Shown in pieces: positions 9,184 to 18,610 of a DNA stretch of 64,000 nt (its first letter is position 1; each line of letters begins with the position of its first letter). The stretch is from Rickettsiales bacterium Ac37b (lineage in GTDB: Bacteria; Pseudomonadota; Alphaproteobacteria; Rickettsiales; Arcanibacteraceae): the NCBI GenBank assembly GCA_000746585.2, contig CP009217.2, forward strand, positions 496,001-560,000. The letters are read 5' to 3'. Below the pieces are notes generated by a model. It was not told the origin of the DNA. It saw only the letters and a list, made by a program, of their open reading frames with translations, and searched no databases. A program made the translations under genes and the position numbers.

Positions 9184-10734
9184 TTAAATTATATCAACTA
9201 TCAAAGATTCTCCTGACATTTCATTAGATTTTGGTAAATCCATTATATGCAAAATAGTAGGAGCAACATCGGCAAGAGTTCCATCCTTTAATCTCATTGA
9301 CCTATTAACATTATTACCTATGACTACAAATGGCACAGGATTAGTTGTATGTGCGGTATAAGCAGCGCCTGTAATATCATCTTTCATTTGTTCTGCATTA
9401 CCATGATCTGCAGTAATTAACATTGTAGTACCAACTGTTAATATAGCGTTTAGTAATCTACCCAAACATTCATCAAGCACCTCTATTGCCTGAATAGTGG
9501 CTAACATGTTACCACTATGACCTACCATATCACTATTTGCATAATTAACAACTACCAAATCAAATTTTTTAGACTTAATAGCATCAATTAAATTATCGGT
9601 AATTAACCTTGCAGACATTTCTGGTTTTAAATCATAAGTAGCAACTTTAGGAGAAGGTATCAAAATTCTTTCTTCACCAGAATATACTTCTTCCCTCCCT
9701 CCATTCAAAAAGAAAGTAACATGAGCATATTTCTCAGTTTCAGCAATCCGTAATTGAGCTAACCCAGATTTAGAAATTATTTCTGGCAAACTTCCGCTAA
9801 TAGTTACAACAGGGAATAAAGGAGGAATAAATTTATTTAATTGATTAGAATATTCAACCATACCTATAGCAAATATTTCTAAATTTAAGGTATAAAATTC
9901 TTTAAATGATTGATCTAAAATAGCCGCTAAAAGCTGTCTTACTCTATCAGCTCTAAAATTAGCCATAATCAACCCATCACCATTTTCTATACCTTGATAA
10001 GCACCTACTATGATAGGCTCAATAAATTCATCCGTTATATTGCTCTGATAATTATCAGATATAGCCTTGATAATATCCTCCGTTCTATTACCTTCTGATT
10101 GCACTATTGCCCGGTAACTTTTCTCTATTCTATCCCATCTTTGATCACGATCCATAGCAAAATATCGCCCAGCTACCGTAGCAATCTTTACTACTCCTCT
10201 GGTATGCTCACTAATTTTTAAAAGTTTTTGTATAAACTCTATACCAGTACCAGGTAATACATCTCTTCCATCTAAAAAAACATGCATCATTGTTTGTATA
10301 TTATGAGCACTCAGCACTTGAATAAGATATATTATATGATCAATATGCGAATGTACTCCACCATCCGAAAGCATCCCAAGCAGATGACAAGTTTTATTAT
10401 TACTTTTTAAATATTCTATCTGTGCTTGCAATAAAGCATTTTCTTTCAAAACATCATTATTAATAGCATCATTGATGCGTGGTAAATCCTGTTTTATAAC
10501 TCTCCCACTACCAATTGTCATATGGCCCACTTCAGAATTACCCATTTGTCCTTCAGGTAATCCTACGGCTGCTCCAGAAGTTAACAACTTAGAATGAGGA
10601 TAGTTTTCAAGTATATTATCCCAATTAGGGGTCCTAGCCTGGGTAATAGCATTATCGATATTATCACTATTGCCAATACCCCACCCATCTAAAATACATA
10701 ATACTAATGGTCTCGATTGTGTTGTGTTATTCAT
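9184..10734 (-). CDS. gpmI: 2,3-bisphosphoglycerate-independent phosphoglycerate mutase
   Basis: 516 residues, normal iPGM length. The Mn-binding serine motif GNSEVGHMTIGSGR is near residue 65. FLDGRDVLPGTG, FAMDRDQRWDRIEKSY, NFRADRVRQL and TADHGNAEQM complete the alkaline-phosphatase-like metal site. It interconverts 3- and 2-phosphoglycerate. It follows phoU by nine bases. With the aldolase and GlpX it suggests a working gluconeogenic route from pyruvate or phosphoenolpyruvate side substrates. Confidence 0.97.
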   Translation of the reverse strand: MNNTTQSRPLVLCILDGWGIGNSDNIDNAITQARTPNWDNILENYPHSKLLTSGAAVGLPEGQMGNSEVGHMTIGSGRVIKQDLPRINDAINNDVLKENALLQAQIEYLKSNNKTCHLLGMLSDGGVHSHIDHIIYLIQVLSAHNIQTMMHVFLDGRDVLPGTGIEFIQKLLKISEHTRGVVKIATVAGRYFAMDRDQRWDRIEKSYRAIVQSEGNRTEDIIKAISDNYQSNITDEFIEPIIVGAYQGIENGDGLIMANFRADRVRQLLAAILDQSFKEFYTLNLEIFAIGMVEYSNQLNKFIPPLFPVVTISGSLPEIISKSGLAQLRIAETEKYAHVTFFLNGGREEVYSGEERILIPSPKVATYDLKPEMSARLITDNLIDAIKSKKFDLVVVNYANSDMVGHSGNMLATIQAIEVLDECLGRLLNAILTVGTTMLITADHGNAEQMKDDITGAAYTAHTTNPVPFVVIGNNVNRSMRLKDGTLADVAPTILHIMDLPKSNEMSGESLIVDII

Positions 10735-10743
10735 TCTATTCCA

Positions 10744-11409
10744 TTAAAAAGCTTTTTTTAATCTTTCTCCAGTAATAATATAGTGCGTAATTTTAGCAAT
10801 TTTAGTTACATAATCTCCAATACGCTCTATATTTTTAACTACAAAAATTAATTGCATCATTGATGCTGTATTGGAAGAAAGTTTTAACTGATTATTAATT
10901 AATTTATCCATTAAGCCATAGTATATTTTATCTACATTTCTATCTCGTTCAGCTACGTTAAGAGCTTTATTATCATCATGCATTTTAAAAGCTATTACTA
11001 CATCTTTTAGCATAGTGACAATAATAGCTATCATTTGATCTATATCTTCTAAAATATCACTACTTATTTCTATATTAATTTTAGACGCACGTTTAGCTAT
11101 ATTTTTAGCCAAATCTCCCATACGCTCCATAATTACAGCTAGTTTTAATGCAGATACTACTTGACGTAAGTCAATTGCCATTGGCTGCCTTAACGCCAAT
11201 AATACAGTCGCTCTATGTTCTATCTCAGAATCATATTTATTAATTTTTTGATCAGTGATATTAGCTATATCAATAAAGCTTTTATCTAATTCTTGCAATG
11301 ATTTTCCAGCAATTTCTACTAATTCTTTTACTAACTCTCCCATATTAATAATAGCATTAACAAGCGCAGACAATTCCTGATCATACGAATTTACTATATG
11401 TTGGGACAC
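10744..11409 (-). CDS. phoU: PhoU-type phosphate signalling regulator
   Basis: About 221 residues of two repeated three-helix bundles, each with the metal-binding E/D pattern (ERMGDLAKNIAKRA and ERIGDYVTKIAKI). PhoU dampens the Pst transporter/PhoR system. The frame opens with an ATG at 11424, but GGAGGT sits seven bases before a GTG at 11407-11409. From that GTG the protein starts MSQHIVNSYDQEL, like other PhoU proteins, so GTG is preferred. No pst genes are visible nearby; it is paired with gpmI instead. Confidence 0.9.
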   Translation of the reverse strand: MSQHIVNSYDQELSALVNAIINMGELVKELVEIAGKSLQELDKSFIDIANITDQKINKYDSEIEHRATVLLALRQPMAIDLRQVVSALKLAVIMERMGDLAKNIAKRASKINIEISSDILEDIDQMIAIIVTMLKDVVIAFKMHDDNKALNVAERDRNVDKIYYGLMDKLINNQLKLSSNTASMMQLIFVVKNIERIGDYVTKIAKITHYIITGERLKKAF

Positions 11410-11424
11410 TATATGTACCTCCAT

Positions 11425-11748
11425 TTATTTATTTCTTATCTTACATAGTCAAATTAAGTTAAAATACATACAAATTACTCCTCGTATTTTTCTAAGCTCT
11501 AATTTACTAATACTATATTAAAAACCATTATTTATGCTTCAATAAACACATTATAACTTATATTTACTTAAGGGTATAACTGCTAATAATATTATTATTT
11601 ATTTTATTAAAGATAGATATATAACATGATATGTATTTAAAATTTATAATATTTTATATCAAAAGTATTTTGATAATAATACCACAAATTTAAATTAACT
11701 TATTATATTTTCTCCACTTTGGTTACACCACATAATTTTTATTAATCA
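11425..11748. other. Intergenic gap, nothing recognised
   Basis: About 320 bases of AT-rich sequence upstream of phoU and downstream of sppA. No frame with a ribosome binding site, no strong hairpin and no clear copy of the dispersed repeats was seen. Confidence 0.5.
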
Positions 11749-12654
11749 CTATAAAGCCAAAAGCCCATATTGTATTTTTTGCTTAATATCAAATAAATTT
11801 GGAAACAACCAGCCACTAATACTAGCAATATTTTGCCATATTCCAACCTTTTTTTGTAGATTAATATCGTGTATTGGTAGATTTTTAATGTTTTTACTTT
11901 CTTGTAACCAAATAAGTGCTTCTTTTTCCCCTCCTATTGCATCAATAAGTTTATTTTTTACAGCTTGACTACCTGTAAATATTCTGCCATCTGCAAGTCC
12001 TAATACCTCTTCTTTAGTCATTTTTCTACGTTCAGCTATTAGCTTCACAAAAAAATCATAGTTATCCATAATCACTGTATTTATTTCTTGTTCTACTTGA
12101 GGTGTAATCCGCTCAAAAGGTGATGGCGTACCCTTTAAAGGTGCAGACTTAAAGCTATATGGTTTAATACCTATTTTTTCAACCATATCTACGGCTTCAA
12201 ATGTTTGCAATATAATACCTATTGAACCCGTAATACTACCATTTCTTGCTAATATATAATCAGCAGCACATGCTATCATATATCCTCCAGAGGCTGCTAT
12301 TGTTCCCATTATGGCAACCACAGGCTTAGAGGTAGAGATATCACGTAAAGCATCAAATATTATTTCACTACCCACTTCAGTACCGCCAGGACTATTAATG
12401 TGTAATATCAGGGCTTTTACTCTTGGATTTTGGACGAGAGATGATAATACTTTTTCATAATTTGCTTCTTCAGTAATAATACCACTTATTCTTACTCTAG
12501 CTATATATTCGGATTGGTTTGTTAAAATAGGCACTTGTTTATTAAATGCACATAATAATATAATCAGCAAAGCAAAGATGGCTATTAACTTCCATATCAA
12601 TAGATTTCTTTTCAGTTTTTTTCTATCCATCAACATATTAGAAGTTAATGACAT
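11749..12654 (-). CDS. sppA: Signal peptide peptidase SppA (S49 family)
   Basis: 301 residues, short single-domain form. An N-terminal membrane helix (residues 18-36) precedes the ClpP-like fold. The catalytic serine is S122 in TIAASGGYMIA; the partner lysine is in the SFKSAPLKGTPSPF segment (K169 or K174). HINSPGG and ITGSIGIILQTF are further landmarks. It degrades remnant signal peptides in the inner membrane. GGGGG lies four bases before the ATG. Confidence 0.94.
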   Translation of the reverse strand: MSLTSNMLMDRKKLKRNLLIWKLIAIFALLIILLCAFNKQVPILTNQSEYIARVRISGIITEEANYEKVLSSLVQNPRVKALILHINSPGGTEVGSEIIFDALRDISTSKPVVAIMGTIAASGGYMIACAADYILARNGSITGSIGIILQTFEAVDMVEKIGIKPYSFKSAPLKGTPSPFERITPQVEQEINTVIMDNYDFFVKLIAERRKMTKEEVLGLADGRIFTGSQAVKNKLIDAIGGEKEALIWLQESKNIKNLPIHDINLQKKVGIWQNIASISGWLFPNLFDIKQKIQYGLLAL

Positions 12655-12700
12655 AATTCCCCCTTAACCACCACTTAAAAATATTCAATAAATTTCTGAC

Positions 12701-12810
12701 TACTAGTGAAAACAGTTGATCATTGATACAAGTCATACAGAGCAAAACCTACAATTAGTAAGAGAGCAAAGAGCTAACGACATCCCAAGTTCAAATATTT
12801 TCACTACAAG
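12701..12810. repeat. IS630-like MITE copy, TAGTGAAAA variant ends
   Basis: Imperfect terminal repeats: left ACTAGTGAAAACAGTTGAT, right (reverse) CTTGTAGTGAAAATATTTG. The interior AGTAAGAGAGCAAAGAGCTA and CATCCCAAGTTCAAAT match the interiors of the copies at 12908 and 28509. Ends differ from the TATAGTAAATT consensus, so this is an older or variant copy. Confidence 0.6.
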
Positions 12811-12907
12811 TGTATATTTAATTAGCATAAACTTCTACATTTATTTATTATTACGCTAGTTTTCAATCAAATAATTAGATTTATATAGTAATTATTCACG
12901 TATATTT

Positions 12908-13048
12908 TATAGTAAATTAAGTTGTATTTGGGACGAGGGCAGATAAAGCGAAGCCTTATATGTTAAATGATGGTAAAATAAGCCTTATCATAAAATAGAA
13001 GGATAACTTTGAGCTAACTACATCCCGAATCCAAATCCATTTACTATA
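12908..13048. repeat. IS630-like MITE copy, complete with both ends
   Basis: 141 bases. The left end TATAGTAAATTAAGTTG is identical over 17 bases to the right inverted repeat of the IS630 copies at 26289 and 38216. The right end, reversed, reads TATAGTAAATGGATTTGGA. TA lies at both outer ends, as expected for Tc1/mariner-IS630 target duplication. No coding capacity. Confidence 0.75.
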
Positions 13049-13173
13049 TCAGTTAATTTAGTTCTAAGCTAAGTACAGCATTTTGGTAAAGAGTCCAGCT
13101 AAACTTGACTATATATATAAATTCTCTAATATTAAATTTTAAATTTAATAAACTTTTATTTAATAAGCCATAT

Positions 13174-15033
13174 ATGAAAAAATCTATCAAGATCTTATCT
13201 TCAACTACTATAAATAGAATAGCCGCAGGCGAAGTTATTGAACGGCCTGCATCTGCAGTAAAAGAATTAATAGAAAATGCAATTGATGCTAAGGCTACGC
13301 AGATAGATATTTTGTTACAAAATGCCGGACGTAATTTGATACAAATAACTGATAATGGGCATGGAATGAATAAGGAGGAACTTGGTATAGCTATTGAGCG
13401 CCATGCTACCTCCAAATTAGAAGAAGATGACTTACTTAATATTTCTTATTTTGGTTTTCGTGGAGAAGCTTTACCTTCTATAGCTTCTGTAAGTCGTATG
13501 ACTATAACTAGTCGTACTAAAGACTCTGAACATGCTTGGAGGATTACAATCAATGGTGGAGACAAAGAACCAACTATTCCAGCATCTTCTTTGGTTGGAA
13601 CTATCATTGAGGTACGTGATTTATTTTTTGCTACTCCTACCAGATTAAAATTTTTAAAAAGTGAAAGAACGGAATTACAATATATTGTTGACATAGTTCA
13701 TAAATTAGCTATTGCGCATATTAATGTGGGATTTTCCTTATCTACTGACAAAAAAGAAATTTTTAGCTTACGCCCTTCAACACTTTTAGAGCGCATCAGC
13801 GTAATATTAGGTGAAGAATTTGCAAATAATAGCCTCGCTCTTAATACAACGGTAGAAAATTTGAGTATTCAAGGATATACTAGTTTACCTACCTTCAATA
13901 GAAATACGAGTTCTGAATTATATTTATTTGTAAATAATAGACCAGTTAAGGATAAACTGATTATCACCGCAGCTAAAATAGCTTATCAAGATTTTATGCC
14001 ACGTGAACGTTATCCAGTATTAGTTTTATTTCTAACTATTCCATATGATCAAGTCGATGTAAATGTACACCCAACAAAAGCTGAGGTAAGGTTTAGAGAT
14101 AGCGATATAATACGTAATATTATTATCAAATCTATTAAAGATGCTTTATCTCAGGGTTCACATCGCACTTCTACTACCATTACTACTAAAGCTATTAATA
14201 GTTTTAAACCGTCTATTAATGCTATTCCGAGTACGTATATTAATTCTATCCTTAAATCAAATGATATAACTAAAAATTATTATGCTCCTCTAGAATCTGC
14301 TAAAAAAATAGCTTCTGTTGCCTCTACTCCTCTAGAAGTAACACCTTCCTTTTTAGATCAAAACTCTACGCCTACTACACATGCACCTATAAATAAACAA
14401 GAAAATTCTAAAAACACTATATCTTCAGAATCTACTGATATTACACTACCTATAGTCAATCTAGGCAATGCAAAAAGTCAATTATATTCAACTTATATCA
14501 TAGCCGAAAAAGACACCGGCATAGTAATCATAGATCAACATGCAGCCCATGAAAGATTAATATATGAAAAATTAAAGCTATCTTATAATCAAGGCAAAAT
14601 CCTTAAACAACGATTATTAGTACCTGAAATTTTAGAACTAGATACTAAATTAATTATACCCCTTAACAAAGCTAGAAATGATCTAGATAAATTGGGTTTA
14701 ACTTATGAAATTTGTGGGGATAATACCGTAATGGTTAACGAAATACCTCTATTACTAGGAAAGGTAAATGTAGCAACCCTTATCAAAGATATTGCAGATG
14801 AATTATTAGAATATGAGGAAGATTTAAGCCTGAGTAGCGCTATTGAACATATTCTTGAAACGTTTGCTTGCCACCATAGTATTAGGGCAGGAAGAAAACT
14901 TTCTTTAGAAGAAATGAATGCAATGCTACGTGAAATGGAAAATACTCCCCACTCAGGGCAATGCAATCATGGTCGTCCTACCTATATAGAATTAAACTTC
15001 AAAGATATAGAAAAACTTTTTGGACGTTCATAA
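13174..15033 (+). CDS. mutL: DNA mismatch repair protein MutL (endonuclease type)
   Basis: About 619 residues from the ATG at 13174. The GHKL ATPase part shows IAAGEVIERPASAVKELIEN, DNGHGM and GFRGEALPSIASV. The C-terminal dimerisation domain carries DQHAAHERLIYE, the metal-dependent nicking motif absent from E. coli MutL, plus ACHHSIRAG and CNHGRPT. The two domains are joined by a poorly conserved, serine/threonine-rich linker (about residues 330-430). The open frame extends 23 codons upstream, but the family begins just before IKILSSTTINRIAAGE. No clear ribosome binding site. Confidence 0.96.
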   Translation: MKKSIKILSSTTINRIAAGEVIERPASAVKELIENAIDAKATQIDILLQNAGRNLIQITDNGHGMNKEELGIAIERHATSKLEEDDLLNISYFGFRGEALPSIASVSRMTITSRTKDSEHAWRITINGGDKEPTIPASSLVGTIIEVRDLFFATPTRLKFLKSERTELQYIVDIVHKLAIAHINVGFSLSTDKKEIFSLRPSTLLERISVILGEEFANNSLALNTTVENLSIQGYTSLPTFNRNTSSELYLFVNNRPVKDKLIITAAKIAYQDFMPRERYPVLVLFLTIPYDQVDVNVHPTKAEVRFRDSDIIRNIIIKSIKDALSQGSHRTSTTITTKAINSFKPSINAIPSTYINSILKSNDITKNYYAPLESAKKIASVASTPLEVTPSFLDQNSTPTTHAPINKQENSKNTISSESTDITLPIVNLGNAKSQLYSTYIIAEKDTGIVIIDQHAAHERLIYEKLKLSYNQGKILKQRLLVPEILELDTKLIIPLNKARNDLDKLGLTYEICGDNTVMVNEIPLLLGKVNVATLIKDIADELLEYEEDLSLSSAIEHILETFACHHSIRAGRKLSLEEMNAMLREMENTPHSGQCNHGRPTYIELNFKDIEKLFGRS

Positions 15034-15204
15034 TTAATTCTCTCTATTCTAAATAATATAACAGACTTTTCTTACCTTATTTAAATTGTATAAATTTTAT
15101 TTAATAATTAGATTAAGTATTTTTTACTATAATGATAGTTGACTTTCGTTAATATGGTTACTATATTGGCAGCAAATGAGAATTATTATCAATTAGGAGG
15201 CAAT

Positions 15205-15990
15205 GTGAATAAATATATACCTATAATAGCCGCACCCGTTATTTCATATTCTGCATATTATGCACGCACAAACAACTACTGTAATTTACCTATATTAAAT
15301 AAAGTCTGTGAGATATCTGAAACCGTAGGTCATTTTATAACCAAACATCTGATAATTGAAGGCTTATTACATCATTTAGAAATCCTAGCAACTACAACCA
15401 TTATAAATCATGTCACTACTCCATATCAAGATAGCCATAACATTCTACTAACCTTACCTTATTGTGGCTATAATGTTGTGTCTAATATTTTGGCCACTAC
15501 AACTTCTCCTATAAATGTATTCATGGAACATACTGAGCTTAATCTAGGAAAAGGTGCAGTAGTATTATATGGATTAAGCCTTATTAAAAATGATATACAA
15601 TTATATGCTGAAAAATACACTGACTTTGGCCCTCACCTTGCACATATTTACGAATGGTATCATAATGCCGGCAAAGGTACATCTATAGAAACATACTATA
15701 ATACAGCTGATGATTTATGGGCTGTAATACATCCACTACACCATTTTTCAGATGCACACAAGCAATTGGATAAAAATAGCAACACCCAAGAATTAATAGG
15801 TACCCTATTATTATCTACTACCTTTTATATTTATGAGCTTGAAGAAATCAAGGAAGGAATCTATAACTTAGCAAATACCGTAACACCTACTTATAATCAT
15901 TATTTTAATCCTGTTCAGAATATAGAAAATATTCTCTATCACAATTCTTCTATGAATATATGCTATCCTCAAGAAGAATATAATTCTTAG
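15205..15990 (+). CDS. Hypothetical protein, lineage-specific
   Basis: About 261 residues. Upstream in-frame TTG (15139) and ATG (15154) starts exist, but neither has a ribosome binding site. AGGAGG at 15195-15200 lies four bases before a GTG at 15205, so GTG is preferred. The N-terminus is then a short hydrophobic stretch (YIPIIAAPVISYSAYYA) that may be a signal or membrane anchor. The rest is rich in H, Y, N and T and has no recognised domain. It ends just before a strong terminator. Function unknown; a secreted protein is possible. Confidence 0.65.
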   Translation: MNKYIPIIAAPVISYSAYYARTNNYCNLPILNKVCEISETVGHFITKHLIIEGLLHHLEILATTTIINHVTTPYQDSHNILLTLPYCGYNVVSNILATTTSPINVFMEHTELNLGKGAVVLYGLSLIKNDIQLYAEKYTDFGPHLAHIYEWYHNAGKGTSIETYYNTADDLWAVIHPLHHFSDAHKQLDKNSNTQELIGTLLLSTTFYIYELEEIKEGIYNLANTVTPTYNHYFNPVQNIENILYHNSSMNICYPQEEYNS

Positions 15991-16050
15991 AAATACATAA
16001 TATTGGTATGTGCTTTGATCCATACATAGGTCAATAAACTAAAATAATGA

Positions 16051-16106
16051 GTTAGTCTGAATTTAGTCACTACAATTCTAAATTTAGACTAACCCCATTT
16101 TTTCAT
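16051..16106. terminator. Bidirectional terminator
   Basis: A 16-base stem with one mismatch (GTTAGTCTGAATTTAG at 16051-16066 against 16078-16093) and an 11-base loop, followed by CCCATTTTTTC. It separates the convergent orphan gene (15205) and the response regulator (16107). Confidence 0.85.
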
Positions 16107-16814
16107 TTAATTATTAACGGCCAGCCTTTCCATACGATAACCTATTCCAACTTCAGTTCTAATATAATATGGAGAGGTAGGTTTCATTTCTAATTTTTTA
16201 CGCAACTGGCCTATATAAACGCGTAAATACTGAGTATCATACGAATGAGAAGGTCCCCATACTTTATTTAAAATTTGAGTATGCGTAAGCATTTTTCCTT
16301 TATTTTGTATTAAATATGCTAATAAATTATACTCCTTTGGTGAAAGCTGAACAATTTCTCCTCTTTTTCTAACTTCATGCTTTTCTAAATCCATTATAAT
16401 TTCACCCAATTCTAGCTTAATTTCTTGTAATTCTTTAAATTTTGCAGTACGTAAAGCTGCTTTTACCTTCGCAGCTAGAATATGAATATTAAAAGGTTTT
16501 ATTATATAGTCATCTATACCTTCACTAAAAGCGTCTAATATCAAAGAATCATTATCTTGCTCAAGTGTTGCAATTATAGGCATATACTGAGATCTTGCTC
16601 TAATTTTTGCTATAATGTCTACACTTGATATATCTGAAAAAGTTAAATCAAGTAAAACTAATTCTGGTTTTATAACTTGGGATAATCTTAAAGTTTCCTT
16701 ACCTGTACCAGCTTCAATAGTTCTATAGCCAGCAGATTGCAATGCATTCCTTAATAATTTACGCATTTGTACTATGGTATCGCTTATTAACACGGTAGAT
16801 TTTATATTACGCAT
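16107..16814 (-). CDS. OmpR/KdpE-family response regulator
   Basis: About 235 residues from the ATG at 16812-16814, which follows AGGAGGGAGTA; the longer frame to 16874 is not used. The receiver domain has the phospho-acceptor Asp56 (VLLDLTFSD) and the conserved lysine in YIIKPF. The acidic pair near residue 11 is reduced to LISDT, one acid instead of two. The winged-helix domain shows LSPKEYNLLAYLIQNKGKMLT and YDTQYLRVYIGQLRKKLE, closest in wording to KdpE. No kinase adjoins it; an EnvZ-like kinase is at 59661. Partner and targets unknown. Confidence 0.9.
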   Translation of the reverse strand: MRNIKSTVLISDTIVQMRKLLRNALQSAGYRTIEAGTGKETLRLSQVIKPELVLLDLTFSDISSVDIIAKIRARSQYMPIIATLEQDNDSLILDAFSEGIDDYIIKPFNIHILAAKVKAALRTAKFKELQEIKLELGEIIMDLEKHEVRKRGEIVQLSPKEYNLLAYLIQNKGKMLTHTQILNKVWGPSHSYDTQYLRVYIGQLRKKLEMKPTSPYYIRTEVGIGYRMERLAVNN

Positions 16815-16874
16815 TACTCCCTCCTCATTTTTTAAGCCATAGTATAAAGCATGAATAATTTGATAAATTACCAA

Positions 16875-17371
16875 AGTTTTTAGTTATATACAATAGAAAA
16901 TGTACAACTTTAAGTTGAAATTTAATAGAAAAATATATTGTATATAATTATAGACATAAAAGAGCAAATAATACAACCATTAAGATATTGGTGCTACAAT
17001 TTACTCTATTAATAAGTAATGAAATACAACTTAATAACCATGAAATATAAAAAATAATATAATATATTTAAACGATTATAATTAAGTAGTTTTTAGAGAA
17101 TACAAAATTGATATATAGTTTTTTCAGCTTCCTTAACAGATAGGAATGTGAACAAAACCTACTCTTTGTTAGATGAACAGAGAAGAATGCATATGCTAGT
17201 TCAAATCAAGAAACTATAGTAAATTGATTTGAACTTGCGAACGCGGTTAACTCAAAGCTCTCCTACTATTTATCCCAGAGTGGGACTAATGGTAGGCCTC
17301 GCTTATCTCTCCTATAGCATTAAATGATTAAATCTTAAGAAACAACAAGGTATTAACCTGATTAGATACTT
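16875..17371. other. Intergenic gap containing a MITE remnant
   Basis: About 500 bases upstream of the response regulator and downstream of fabD. The left half is plain AT-rich DNA. The right half holds a truncated copy of the IS630-like repeat at 17215-17312. No gene seen. Confidence 0.5.
17215..17312. repeat. Truncated IS630-like MITE copy
   Basis: Begins TATAGTAAATTGATTTGAA and continues with CGCGGTTAACTCAAAGCTC, TCCTACTATT and GCCTCGCTTATCTCTCC, the reverse of the copy at 28509. The far terminal repeat is missing. Just upstream, AGTTCAAATCAAGAAACTAT resembles the end of a second, abutting copy. Confidence 0.6.
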
Positions 17372-18313
17372 TTATAATATTTTTACTAAGGTATTAATAT
17401 CGTCAATATCATTTATAGATATAGATTTTATATCTTTATCTATACGCTTGGTAAGGCCAGTTAATACTTGACCAGCGCCTATTTCTATAATAGTTTCAAC
17501 ACCATGATTTTTCATAAATACTATTGATTCTCTCCACTTTACCATAGAAGTAACTTGTTTTACAAGTAATGAACGTATTTGCAAAGGCTCTTGAACATCT
17601 AAAGCTGTTACATTTGCAACTATAGGTAAAATTGGTGCCTTAATCTCTATTTCAGCCAAAGCATTATTCATAATATCTTGCGCAGGTTTCATTAACTCTG
17701 AATGGAAAGGAGCGCTAACATTTAGTTTTATAGCTTTTTTACCATATACACTAATTGTTATATTTACTGCACGATCTATAGCTTCTGAGGTACCACTCAA
17801 CACTATTTGTCCCGGAGAATTATCATTAGCAATTTGGCATACTTCACCAACTGCAGCTTGAGTTGCTATTAATTCTGCTTCTGTAAATTCTAACCCTAGT
17901 AATGCAGCCATACCTCCTTGCCCAACAGGCACGGCTTGTTGCATAGCCTTACCCCGTGTGCGTAATAATAATGCTGTATCTGTAAGAGTGAGAGCTTTCA
18001 TTGCAGCTAACGCGCTATATTCACCTAATGAATGCCCGGCCGCAAATAAAGCGCCTTGTGCCAAATCAATATTGGCATCTTTTTCTAACACCCGTACTAA
18101 AGCCATAGATACAGCCATAAGGGCTGGCTGTGTATTTTCTGTCAAACTTAATTCTTCTATAGATCCATTAAAAATAATATAGGATAATTTTTGCTTTAAA
18201 ACTTCATCAACTTCTTCAAATACTTCACGCGCATTTACAAAATTCTCAGCTAGATTTTTACCCATACCTACAAACTGAGCACCTTGTCCAGGAAAAACAA
18301 AAGCTTTGGTCAT
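17372..18313 (-). CDS. fabD: Malonyl-CoA:ACP transacylase
   Basis: 313 residues. The nucleophile Ser95 is in AAGHSLGEYSALAA; the oxyanion PGQGAQFVGMG motif is at the N-terminus and the catalytic histidine in NVSAPFHSELM. IEIGAGQVLTGL ends the fold. It loads malonate on acyl carrier protein to feed type II fatty acid synthesis. Other fab genes are not next to it; it stands alone, flanked by repeats on both sides. Confidence 0.97.
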   Translation of the reverse strand: MTKAFVFPGQGAQFVGMGKNLAENFVNAREVFEEVDEVLKQKLSYIIFNGSIEELSLTENTQPALMAVSMALVRVLEKDANIDLAQGALFAAGHSLGEYSALAAMKALTLTDTALLLRTRGKAMQQAVPVGQGGMAALLGLEFTEAELIATQAAVGEVCQIANDNSPGQIVLSGTSEAIDRAVNITISVYGKKAIKLNVSAPFHSELMKPAQDIMNNALAEIEIKAPILPIVANVTALDVQEPLQIRSLLVKQVTSMVKWRESIVFMKNHGVETIIEIGAGQVLTGLTKRIDKDIKSISINDIDDINTLVKIL

Positions 18314-18344
18314 CTATCTCTCTATATTTTTATATTTTACAAAC

Positions 18345-18590
18345 TATAGTAAATTAAGTTGTATAGTCAAATGCTATACATACCGTTATATAACAAAACT
18401 TATTATAAATTCCAACTCATATTATCAAATATATTTTTTATAATAAACATTGAATCCAGAATTATAGGTCGCCCAATCCTAATACTTATATAATAATAAA
18501 TTAGAGCTTAAGAATAACCAATTAACAAGGCATGCAATAAACATATGAGCTTTTAAGCTACGATATACATATTATAGCTAATTTACTATA
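18345..18590. repeat. IS630-like MITE copy with both ends, divergent interior
   Basis: 246 bases. Left end TATAGTAAATTAAGTTGTA; right end reversed TATAGTAAATTAGCTATAA. The interior is longer and unlike the 107-141 base copies, so this may be a different passenger between the same ends. It fills the gap between fabD and the OmpA-like gene. Confidence 0.65.
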
Positions 18591-18610
18591 AATCAAGTTT
18601 GGTTAAAACA

